Shown in pieces: positions 1 to 7,900 of a DNA stretch of 39,850 bases. The notes beneath the pieces are model-generated. The model was not told the DNA's origin. It worked only from the letters and a program-made list of their open reading frames with translations, and searched no databases. The stretch's first letter is position 1. Each line of letters opens with the position of its first letter. The stretch covers positions 1 through 39,850 of the forward strand of contig JBBQKP010000002.1 in assembly GCA_038326995.1 (NCBI GenBank). Direction: 5' to 3'. This stretch comes from JBBQKP01 sp038326995 (lineage in GTDB: Bacteria; Planctomycetota; Phycisphaerae; Tepidisphaerales; Tepidisphaeraceae). The position numbers and the translations under genes are program-made.

Positions 1-1081
1 ATGGTTGTTGCGACTCGAGGTAGAGGACTCTGAGGAACGTTAGGCTGTCTGTCGTGCTCCGCGCGTGAAGCGGGATGGCGATGACGGTGCCGCCCCACGT
101 GGAGGTTGGAACATCAAGTAGCGGGTCGAATACCGGAAGCGGCATCATGCGGACTTTGCCCGCAAGTTCCGGGGCGCGGCGAGTGAGTTGCTGAGCGCGC
201 CAGTCGGGCGTGATGATCGCCGCGACTTTGCCCGAATCGAGATCGAAAGCCCAAGCGTCGTCTGCCGCCCCGTGCGCGAGTGCGATGCCGTCTGACGCGA
301 TCATGCGCGCACAAAGACTCGCGACATCGAGCACGTGCTGGTCTTTGAGTCTTGATTTGCCGGACGAATCGATCAGCGAAACTCCACGCTGATTAAGAAT
401 CATCATCGCCAACTCGGAATTGAAAGGCTGCACACCGAGCGCACGTCGGCCGATGCGGATATCGGGGGTTGAAGCGGCGTTTTTGTCGCGCGAATTTTGG
501 TACGCCTGACACGCGGCGATAAACATCGGCCAGGTCGTGGCTTTCTCAATGTCGATGCCCGCGGCCAGGAACAGGTCGGGGCGATAAGTGATCGTGACGG
601 GATGCACGTCGAGGGGCAAGGCGAAAACAGAGTTCAGTAATCTACAATTTTCAAGTCGCGCGGGGCTCAAGGTCGCAGCGCTTGATGAGAGTAAGTCGTC
701 GAGCGGCAAGAGGCCGACCGCGCTGCCTGCGTCTGTCTCTTGTTCGGTGAAATATCGGCCCAGGTAACTGAGTTCGATTTCGACCGCGTCGGGTAGCGCA
801 TCCGTGGGTTGATCGAGGTCGATCAAAGAACCGAGTTTCAGATTCAGCACGGCCGGGCTCATCAGGCGAACGGAGACGCGTCGGCCGGTGATCGCTTCGA
901 ACTTCGCGACGTCGATTGAGTCTTTATAAGTCGCGGCTCGGTCTGGAGAAAATGTCCAGACGATGAAGTCCGGATGCTGGCTGAGTGTGTTTGATCCAGT
1001 CAAACGAGATGCGAGCAGAACGAAGGCGCCGCCGCCCAAGAGCAGCAGTATCGGAAGGATTTTGCCTGCGCTAAAAAGCAT
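1..1081 (-). CDS. ABC transporter extracellular solute-binding protein, sugar type (3' end cut off)
   Basis: I translated this minus-strand frame from ATG at 1081. It stays open to the window edge, giving 360 residues with no stop, so the C-terminus is missing. Residues 8-25 are a hydrophobic export or anchor segment (ILPILLLLGGGAFVLLAS). The mature part reads like a family 1 solute-binding protein: an early VWTFSP strand, a KFEAITGRRVSVRL segment of the kind that follows the first lobe's helix, FALPLDVHPVTITYRPDLF (the usual 'lets the protein open a binding cleft' region), and a late WGGTVIAIP segment. It would bind a sugar or similar solute outside the membrane and deliver it to an ABC permease, which is presumably beyond the window. 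It lies 45 bp downstream of the truncated haemoglobin gene on the same strand. No SD is evident. The family call is good; the substrate is unknown. Confidence 0.8.
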   Translation of the reverse strand, partial: MLFSAGKILPILLLLGGGAFVLLASRLTGSNTLSQHPDFIVWTFSPDRAATYKDSIDVAKFEAITGRRVSVRLMSPAVLNLKLGSLIDLDQPTDALPDAVEIELSYLGRYFTEQETDAGSAVGLLPLDDLLSSSAATLSPARLENCRLLNSVFALPLDVHPVTITYRPDLFLAAGIDIEKATTWPMFIAACQAYQNSRDKNAASTPDIRIGRRALGVQPFNSELAMMILNQRGVSLIDSSGKSRLKDQHVLDVASLCARMIASDGIALAHGAADDAWAFDLDSGKVAAIITPDWRAQQLTRRAPELAGKVRMMPLPVFDPLLDVPTSTWGGTVIAIPLHARSTTDSLTFLRVLYLESQQP

Positions 1082-1126
1082 TCGGAGTGCTGGTTGTTGT
1101 CGTGAGGTTTGGTGATCGTGACGCGT

Positions 1127-1504
1127 TTATCCTGGCGCGTTCATCATGTGATTCGCCGTGCTGACGAAGTAAGGCAAAAGGAGTTGCCACACCTCCGGCG
1201 TGATGTTGGCGTCGCTCGCGGCGTGGGTCATGAGCATGAGCCAGCGATCGCGAGCGGCCTGGTTGATGGTGAACGGCGCGTGTCGCATGCGCAATCGCGG
1301 ATGGCCGCGCTGGTCGGAGTATCGCGTGGGTCCGCCGAAGCGCTGGATGAGGAAGTCTCGAAATCGAACTTCCGCGCCGACAAAATCATCAGCGGGATAC
1401 ATCGGCGCTAGGATGTCGTCGGTCTTCACACGCTGGTAGAAAGCGCCGACAAGGAGTGTGAAGCCTTCTTCGCCGATCGAGTTGTATATTTCCATTTCCG
1501 TCAT
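1127..1504 (-). CDS. Group II truncated haemoglobin (trHbO/YjbI-like)
   Basis: This 125-residue protein is the normal length for a 2-over-2 globin. Visible haem-pocket residues are Tyr23 (B10, in FYQRV), Tyr36 (CD1, in MYP), proximal His75 (F8, in RLRMRHAPF) and Trp88 (G8, in RDRWLML). The GGP...RGHPRLRMRHAPF block and the Tyr at CD1 with Trp at G8 are typical of group II, whose members bind O2 and often act in peroxide or NO chemistry. The ATG overlaps the stop of the upstream phosphatase-like gene in an ATGA arrangement, so the two are probably translationally coupled. The next gene downstream is the solute-binding protein. The family call is firm; the physiological role is not known. Confidence 0.93.
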   Translation of the reverse strand: MTEMEIYNSIGEEGFTLLVGAFYQRVKTDDILAPMYPADDFVGAEVRFRDFLIQRFGGPTRYSDQRGHPRLRMRHAPFTINQAARDRWLMLMTHAASDANITPEVWQLLLPYFVSTANHMMNAPG

Positions 1505-1965
1505 GATTGTTTTTTCAGGTCGAGTATGAGTTCTCGGGTGTGTTGTTCGATTTGCGACAAGGCCTGATCGGGTTCGAGGTCTGCGACGTCGTGGACGTGC
1601 CAGAACGCGGTCTGACTCGACCAGCCCGGAAATTTTCGATCGAGAAGCGGCCGGTGCTCGGTATCTTTGAGCGCGACGATGAGGTCAGCGCGTCTAAGGT
1701 CGCCGTAGGTGACTTGCTCGGGCTCGCGATGAATGGCCTGATCGTCTAAACGAAGCTGTTTCATCCGTTCGAGCGTGTGCGGGGAAATAGGCCCGGGATT
1801 GACCCAAACTTCGAGCGCCAGGCCGCGCGATTCGGCCAGCCAGTTGATTGCCGCGTCACGAGCCAGATGATTGAACAAATGCTCTGCAAAACGGGATCGA
1901 TAGTAATTTCCGGTGCAGAGAAACAGAACGGTTTTGTGCGAAGGTGCGACGGGTGATGTGCTCAT
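1501..1965 (-). CDS. Low-molecular-weight protein tyrosine phosphatase-like / arsenate-reductase-fold protein
   Basis: The 154-residue product has the LMW-PTP fold signature near its N-terminus: VLFLCTGNYYRSRFAEHLF, with the CX5R phosphate loop at Cys17-Arg23. Two points are atypical. The loop is TGNYYRS rather than TGNxCRS, and the late general-acid Asp-Pro motif of true LMW phosphatases is not obvious; the corresponding region reads HVHDVADLEPD. It could be a phosphatase, an arsenate-reductase-like enzyme or a catalytically altered relative. It starts 63 bp downstream of the SDR gene and its TGA overlaps the ATG of the haemoglobin gene, so these three are likely one transcription unit. No strong SD precedes the ATG at 1965. 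Confidence 0.75.
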   Translation of the reverse strand: MSTSPVAPSHKTVLFLCTGNYYRSRFAEHLFNHLARDAAINWLAESRGLALEVWVNPGPISPHTLERMKQLRLDDQAIHREPEQVTYGDLRRADLIVALKDTEHRPLLDRKFPGWSSQTAFWHVHDVADLEPDQALSQIEQHTRELILDLKKQS

Positions 1966-2028
1966 GGAGGGGCGACAGAAGAATCAGGCGGCATGACAGG
2001 TACAGGTGAAAGAGACTCGGTTGTTAGT

Positions 2029-2754
2029 TTAGCGTTTCATCCAGATCACTTCACCCGAGGCATGGCGAAGCGGCCCGGCGATGCACGCTTCGATCGTCTG
2101 TGCGACGTCGTCTGGCGAGAGCGTGAGGTGCTCGGGAAACACATCCTTCGATGCGATATCACGCAGGGCCTTGGTTTCTACTGCGCCCGGTGCAATTGAG
2201 AAGGCGCGAATGCCCAGCGGAGCACCCTCGCGCGCGAGCGTGAGTGTAAGCAGATTCAAGCCCGCTTTGGCGGCGGCGTAGGCATGGAACGTGCCGTCTG
2301 GCGTAACCAGTGGATCTCGTGAGGCCTGCGAGCTGACGTTGACGATCACGCCCTTGCTTTGCTTCAGATGCGGCCAAGCGTAATGCGTGAGATAAAACGC
2401 CCCCGAAAGATTTACCGCGATCTGCCCGTCGAACTCCGCGGGCGTTGTACCTTCGACAGTCAATAGAGAGGCGGATCCGGCATTGTTCACCACCACGTCG
2501 ATTCGGCCCGTGAATTTGATCGCCTGATCGACGACCTTTTGCATATCCGACGCGATCGTTACGTCGGCGGTGACTGCGATGGCATCAGAATTTGAAATAG
2601 TGGTGCCGAGCAGGCGCAGCGTCTCCTGCAACTGCTCGGTCGTGCGGCTGACCAGCACCAACCTGTAGCCGAGCTGCGTGAGTCGTATCGCGACGGCCCG
2701 GCCGATTCCGCGACCCGCCCCGGTGATGATCGCCAAAGGTTTAGAGTTCGTCAT
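2029..2754 (-). CDS. Short-chain dehydrogenase/reductase (SDR)
   Basis: From ATG at 2754 this encodes 241 residues, the usual length of a classical SDR. The Rossmann motif TGAGRGIG is at 11-18, NNAG at 90-93, the catalytic Ser at about 141-142 and YxxxK at Tyr159-Lys163. It is an NAD(P)(H)-dependent oxidoreductase resembling FabG-like and sepiapterin-like enzymes; the substrate cannot be told. I chose 2754 because AGGA lies about 9 nt upstream and the protein then begins directly at the nucleotide-binding strand. A longer in-frame start at 2802 would add 16 residues coded by the 10-bp tandem repeat and the palindrome. It is the first gene of a minus-strand cluster and is divergent from the GH4 gene. 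Confidence 0.85.
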   Translation of the reverse strand: MTNSKPLAIITGAGRGIGRAVAIRLTQLGYRLVLVSRTTEQLQETLRLLGTTISNSDAIAVTADVTIASDMQKVVDQAIKFTGRIDVVVNNAGSASLLTVEGTTPAEFDGQIAVNLSGAFYLTHYAWPHLKQSKGVIVNVSSQASRDPLVTPDGTFHAYAAAKAGLNLLTLTLAREGAPLGIRAFSIAPGAVETKALRDIASKDVFPEHLTLSPDDVAQTIEACIAGPLRHASGEVIWMKR

Positions 2755-2756
2755 AA

Positions 2757-2776
2757 CAATTCCTGACAATTCCTGA
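2757..2776. repeat. 10-bp tandem repeat, two copies
   Basis: CAATTCCTGA occurs twice head to tail immediately upstream of the SDR start. Read on the minus strand each copy contains AGGAATTG, so the array duplicates the likely ribosome-binding sequence of the SDR gene. Confidence 0.8.
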
Positions 2777-2783
2777 GATTGAC

Positions 2784-2815
2784 TTGACGGGGTCCCCGTC
2801 ATTCACCGATATACT
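2784..2815 (+). promoter_or_regulatory. Divergent control region: perfect palindrome plus -10-like box for the GH4 gene
   Basis: TGACGGGG (2785-2792), one central T, then CCCCGTCA (2794-2801) form a perfect 8+8 inverted repeat in the 67-bp gap between the divergent SDR and GH4 genes. TTGACG (2784-2789) could be a -35 element overlapping the palindrome, with TATACT (2810-2815) as the -10. Their spacing of 20 bp is long. The -10 ends 6 nt before the GH4 ATG, which would give a leaderless transcript. A dimeric regulator bound to the palindrome would cover both promoters. The operator role is inferred. Confidence 0.5.
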
Positions 2816-2821
2816 AGCATC

Positions 2822-4729
2822 ATGATTAAAGTAGCATTGATCGGCGCAGGCAGTGTGGTGTTCAGTCGCAACCTTACCGGCGATATTTTGTCGTACCCGG
2901 AATTTAGGGATGCGACTTTCAGCTACATGGATGTGGACACGGACCGGCTAGAAGTCGGCGCAGGCTTGTGCCGAAAGGTTGCGAAGGGATTGGGTGCGAA
3001 CCCGAAGATTCAGGCGACGACCGACCGCCGCGAGGCGCTGCGTGACGCTGATTTCGTGATCTGTATGGTGCAGATCGGCGGGTTTGACAGCACGCTGGTG
3101 GATTTTGAGATTCCACGAAAATACGACCTGAACTTCACCATCGCCGACACCACGGGCCCGGGCGGCATGTTTCGTGCATTACGCACGTTTCCATTTTTCA
3201 ATGGCATGGTGAAGGACATTCTCGACGTCGCGCCGAAAGCGACTCTGCTGAACTACAGCAACCCGATGAGCATGAACATGCAATCCATCACACGCAGCGG
3301 CCTGAGCCGGGCTGTCGGGCTGTGTCACAGTGTGCAGGGCACGTTCGACCAGCTCATGGGCTATATCGGCGAGGATCCTCACGACCCGAAGCTGGGCTTC
3401 ATCTGCGGCGGCATCAACCACATGTCGTTCTTCACACGGCTCGAGAAGACCGGCCAGGATCTGTATCCGCGCCTGTTCGACGCGATGAAGGACCCCAAGG
3501 TCTACAAGACCAACAAAGTTCGCTTCGAACTCATGAAGAGATTCGGCCATTTCATCACCGAATCGAGCGAGCACAATGCCGAGTACAGCGCGCACTTCAT
3601 TCCGCACGGCCCGGCGCGCGTCAAGGAATTCGATATTCCAATTGATGAGTATCTCCGCCGGTGTGATGGAATCGTGGATGAGTTCGAGAGGATGAAAAAG
3701 GTCTCTCAAAATGACGAGCCGCTGAAGCACACGCGGAGTCATGAGTATGGCAGCACGATCATCCATAGCATGGTGACCGGCAAGCCTTCAGTGGTGTACG
3801 GCAACATGCCCAATCGAGGCGCGATCAGCAATCTTCCGCCCGATGCGATTGCTGAAGTGCCGACGCTGGTCGATCGCGCAGGACTGCAGTTCACGACGGT
3901 CGGCGCGCTGCCGCCGCAATTGATTGGCTACATGATGCCGCACGTGATTCAGCACGAGTTGTTCATCCGCGCCGCAATGGAAGGCCGTCGCGATCATATT
4001 TATCAGGCGGCGATGTTCGATCCGCTGACGGCGGCGACACTCGATACGGATCAGATCGTCGACATGTGCGACGAGCTCATCGCCGGTCACGGCTTCATCA
4101 AGGACGGCGGCGTACTGCCGGATCTGGATGCGAAGAAAACGCTCGTCGCGACGAGTGGAAAAGTATTCCATCCGCCCACACGTGAACAGCTTCGCGCGAG
4201 CTGGGACTCGACGCAGAAAGAAATCGCCGCGGATGCGATTCGGGAATGGCATGTGTTAGGGCCGGTTTCTTACGGCAAGGCCGAGCAGCCTCCTGTGGAG
4301 TGGGCACCCGAAATCGAGCACGCGATCGTCAGCCCGGCCTTTTCTGCCAGCGGGCATATCGACCTGACGAAAAATCACACCCACGGCGCAACGCCGCTTC
4401 AGTGGAAGAAGACAGGCGACGTTCGCAAGAACGGCCTGCTTGGCTTGGACAACGTTCTCGGACGTCACCTGAACTGCGTTGCCTATGCGTACGCCGAGAT
4501 CGAATCAATCCACGCCCGAGACTGCGTGCTGAAAGTTGGTAGCGACGACGGCGTGAAGCTCTGGCTCAACGGCGTAGTCGTGCACACCTTAGACACGCAG
4601 CGCGGCTACGTGCCCAGCGACGAGGTTGCCGTCAAGCTCAAGTCGGGCGTCAATCGAATCCTGTTTAAGCTGACGCAGGGAGGGGGCGGATGGGGCCTTG
4701 GAGTGGTCGTGCCGAAGGCGAATTTTTAG
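2822..4729 (+). CDS. Glycoside hydrolase family 4 (alpha-galactosidase MelA-like) with extra C-terminal domain
   Basis: The first ~455 of 635 residues match GH4: the NAD-binding start MIKVALIGAGSVVFSRN, NYSNPM (144-149), Cys168 in GLCHS and His200 in GGINHMSFF, which are the positions of the metal ligands in this family. GH4 enzymes use NAD+ and Mn2+ in a redox-elimination mechanism. The closest subgroup by eye is alpha-galactosidase; other GH4 specificities are possible. Typical members are about 430-480 residues. Here about 165 residues follow, starting at EWHVLGPV (~473) and ending in VGSDDGVKLWLNGVVVH ... GVNRILFKLTQGGGGWG, a beta-sandwich signature like the PA14/lectin-type modules of planctomycete sugar enzymes. 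No signal peptide is seen, so it is cytoplasmic. The GH4 call is firm; the C-terminal module is inferred. Confidence 0.88.
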   Translation: MIKVALIGAGSVVFSRNLTGDILSYPEFRDATFSYMDVDTDRLEVGAGLCRKVAKGLGANPKIQATTDRREALRDADFVICMVQIGGFDSTLVDFEIPRKYDLNFTIADTTGPGGMFRALRTFPFFNGMVKDILDVAPKATLLNYSNPMSMNMQSITRSGLSRAVGLCHSVQGTFDQLMGYIGEDPHDPKLGFICGGINHMSFFTRLEKTGQDLYPRLFDAMKDPKVYKTNKVRFELMKRFGHFITESSEHNAEYSAHFIPHGPARVKEFDIPIDEYLRRCDGIVDEFERMKKVSQNDEPLKHTRSHEYGSTIIHSMVTGKPSVVYGNMPNRGAISNLPPDAIAEVPTLVDRAGLQFTTVGALPPQLIGYMMPHVIQHELFIRAAMEGRRDHIYQAAMFDPLTAATLDTDQIVDMCDELIAGHGFIKDGGVLPDLDAKKTLVATSGKVFHPPTREQLRASWDSTQKEIAADAIREWHVLGPVSYGKAEQPPVEWAPEIEHAIVSPAFSASGHIDLTKNHTHGATPLQWKKTGDVRKNGLLGLDNVLGRHLNCVAYAYAEIESIHARDCVLKVGSDDGVKLWLNGVVVHTLDTQRGYVPSDEVAVKLKSGVNRILFKLTQGGGGWGLGVVVPKANF

Positions 4730-4954
4730 GCGATTGATGTCGCACTGAATAGTGATTCAGAATCTCCGAGTCGCAGTTCGAACGATGACGACGTCCCGGG
4801 AAGGGGACTATCGGACACATACCGCACGCCCGGGTTTGGAGTCCGGCCTGTCAATAGTCGATAGTGAATTGGGGCGAGTTCGTATCCACCCCTGTCCACC
4901 ATCAATTTTGGACGTCCTTACTCTATCTGTTCGCTTGACTGTCAAACCTTTCTC

Positions 4955-7900
4955 ATGAGTCTTCGATCAAAATCCTATCGGCGGCTTGCGATCCTTGCGG
5001 GCGTGCTCTGTCTGGTCTTCGTGGCTGGTCTAGTTGTCTACGCACGCAACCAGTACGTTCGCGGCCAGCAACTCAAGGCCGACCGCGTTGAAGGCTTGAA
5101 GGCGTATGAAGCGCTTAATTATCAGAAAACGGTGTCGCAACTGATGCGTGTTGTCGACAAAAGCCCGGAGGACGATGAGGCGATCCTCGCATATGCCGAC
5201 AGCCGCGCGAAGCTCGACACCCATGACGGCCGGGGTCTAAGTGAGGCGCGAAAGCTGCTTCGCAATCTTGTTCTGCGTGCTCCGTCAAACACCAAGGCCC
5301 GGCACATTCTTATCGACGTGTACGCACGGAGCGGCCTGATTAGCGAGCTGCTTCAGCTCACTGAAGAATCGCTCGCAGCCCATCCGGATGACCTAATGAG
5401 TCTGCGTTATCGCGTCGAGGTGCTCGCCCAGCAGAATCGACTTGAAGAGGCACTCACTGCTTCTAGAAAATTAAACGCGCTTTCTCCGGCCGACCTATCG
5501 GCACACATTCGCACCATCGAAATCATGCGTCGAGCAAAGTTTCCCGCCTCCGAGATTGTCGCCCGGGCGAAGGCGATCGCGGATGAAAATCCCGCAGATA
5601 ATCGGCTTCAGCTCGTGCTCGCGCGTGCCAGGCTCATCGCGGGCGACGCAACAGGGTCAGAGGACATCGTCAATCGACTGCTCAGTGAGCCGATCGCTGA
5701 TGACGCAGATTTCGTCCGAATGTTGGTCGACACCCTCGACCGCACCGGCCGATTCGATCAGTCCGAGCAGTTGCTCGAACGCGTGTCGCTTGAAGCACGC
5801 GCGGCCGAGCTGCTCGAACCGCTCATCGAACGTCTCTGGCAAGGCGGACGCTTTGCGGATGTTGCAGAACGGCTCGCGCCTGAAACTTCGCAGGCGGGTG
5901 CGAGTTCGACGCTCATCTCGTACCACGCGATGTCGCTCTTTTCTCTCAATCAGGCGGAAGCGGCGAGGAAGCTGTTGGCCGTCCTTGAGTCACGCCGGGC
6001 TGATCGCGTCGCACAGAACTGGTCGAGCGCGATCAAACTGCGGTTCGACTCACCGAATGTGACCCTGTCCGAATCGAGTACGATTCTCCGCAATTTGATT
6101 TTGAACGACCCGGAAAATCCGGTGTTACGATCCTGGCTCGCATCGAATCTGTCTCGCGCGGGCGATCTCGATGCGGCAATCGAAAGCTGGACCGACAGCG
6201 CGAAGCTCGCGCCAAGCTGGGCGACGCCGCACCTGGAAATGTCGCAATCTTATCTGCAGGCGGGTCGAATCGAAGAGGCGTGGCAGTCGGCTCGTCAGGC
6301 GTTTCAGCGTCAGCCCGGGCAGCGTTTGACCAACAATCAATTGGTCGTGACCACGCATCTGCGTTTGCGAAAACAGCCTGATTTAAAGATGGCCGCGGAA
6401 TTGCTGCGCAGCCTGGAAACTTACAACCGTCAGTTTCCAAACGAACCGACGATTTTGCCGGTCTATGTCGCTTCGCTCGCGCGGGCATCTCGAACAGCAG
6501 AAGCTCGCGAAGCCGCCACGTCATATTTGAATTCTATCCAGTCCAAATCCGCCGCCTCGCTCGAGCAGCTTTTTGTCGTGTCGCAGGAGCACTCACTCAA
6601 TCTCGAGTCCGCCGTTATTGAAGCTGCGAAACGCGTAAACCAACTGTCGCCTGATTTGGCATTGTCTGAATCGCTCGCGATTGAACAGCAGGCAGGGCCG
6701 GTTCAGGCGGTTCAACTTTTCGACGCCGCCCCGAGGGTGGTCGGTTCGCTGCTCGACTGGCGGATCGCTCGCGCTCGCCTGTTTGAGTCCATTGATCCCA
6801 CGAACGCGCCGGGCTTGTGGAAGCAACTGACAAAGGACTTTCCGGATCAACTTGCGGCGCACCTTACACTTCTTGATGAGGCCCGAACCTTGCGGAGCGA
6901 TCGGCAGGCATTGTCACAGTCAATCGAAAAGATACGCATCCTGAGCGGTGTGGACGGCGGGCGATACCGCATCGAGCAGGCTCGCTGGCTGATGGATGGC
7001 GGAAGCGAGGAGGACCTCCGCAAGGCGGCCGTTCTGCTCGGCGAGGTGGTCCAGACATCGCCAGACCGTCTTGAGCCGCGACTACTCCTTGCCGATGCGC
7101 TTGTGCGGTCGAACTCACTTTCGAACGCCGCGAGTCAGCTTCGCGCGGCGATCGAGCAGGATTCGTCCGATCCGCGTGCGGCGATGGCGCTCGTCGGCGT
7201 GCTCTCACGGACGGGCGAGACGCGCGAGATTCAGCCAATTCTTGAACGGCTCGCCGCCTTCGAACAGACCGACCCGCAGCAGAGGCTAAGGGTCGCCACG
7301 GCACTCATCGACGCGGCAAGACCTGACTTATCGACGCAGTTACTTGAGCGCGCCGATGCCAGCAACGCGATCGACCCCGACGGGCTGCTCCTGCTCGCCG
7401 AGCTTAAGGCCGCCGCGGGAGAAACCAGTGATGCCGCGCGTCTCTATTCGCGCGTGCTCGAAGCACCCAATCTCAATGCGTCGTCACGATTGTCGGCCGC
7501 GGCGTTTCTGCGTCGCTCGGGCGATGAAGTCCGCGCGCAGCAACTGCTTTCAGACTGTCTCGCCGCCGCCGAGATGTCGACGCAACCACAACAACGTCTT
7601 AAGGCGTATCTCCTGGCCGCGCGCTATCACGCGGAGTTCAATGAGCCTGACATCGCACGGGTGCTACTTGAGAATGCTCGCAAACAGGCTGTCGCGTCGT
7701 CTCAGGCCTGGGTTCAGTCGATTCAATTCGAGCTTGCTCATGGCGATCGCGCTGGGCTCGAAGAGTTGTCTAAGCAAGCAGCCGATGCGATGCCGGGAGA
7801 TCCCGAAGTCGCGGCCGTGCTGAGCGAGGTGCGCCTTGCAGGTGCGACAACGCCCGCAGAACTTCGGGAACTAGCGAGAGCACTCGCGTCAGACCCCGCA

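Noticed and set aside
4935..4945. TTGAC-T-GTCAA palindrome 9 bp before the TPR gene
   Set aside because: Only 5 bp per arm; it can arise by chance and there is no second copy near it to support an operator.
4752..4958. A 68-codon open frame between the GH4 and TPR genes
   Set aside because: It overlaps the TPR gene start, has no SD, and its product shows no recognisable feature.
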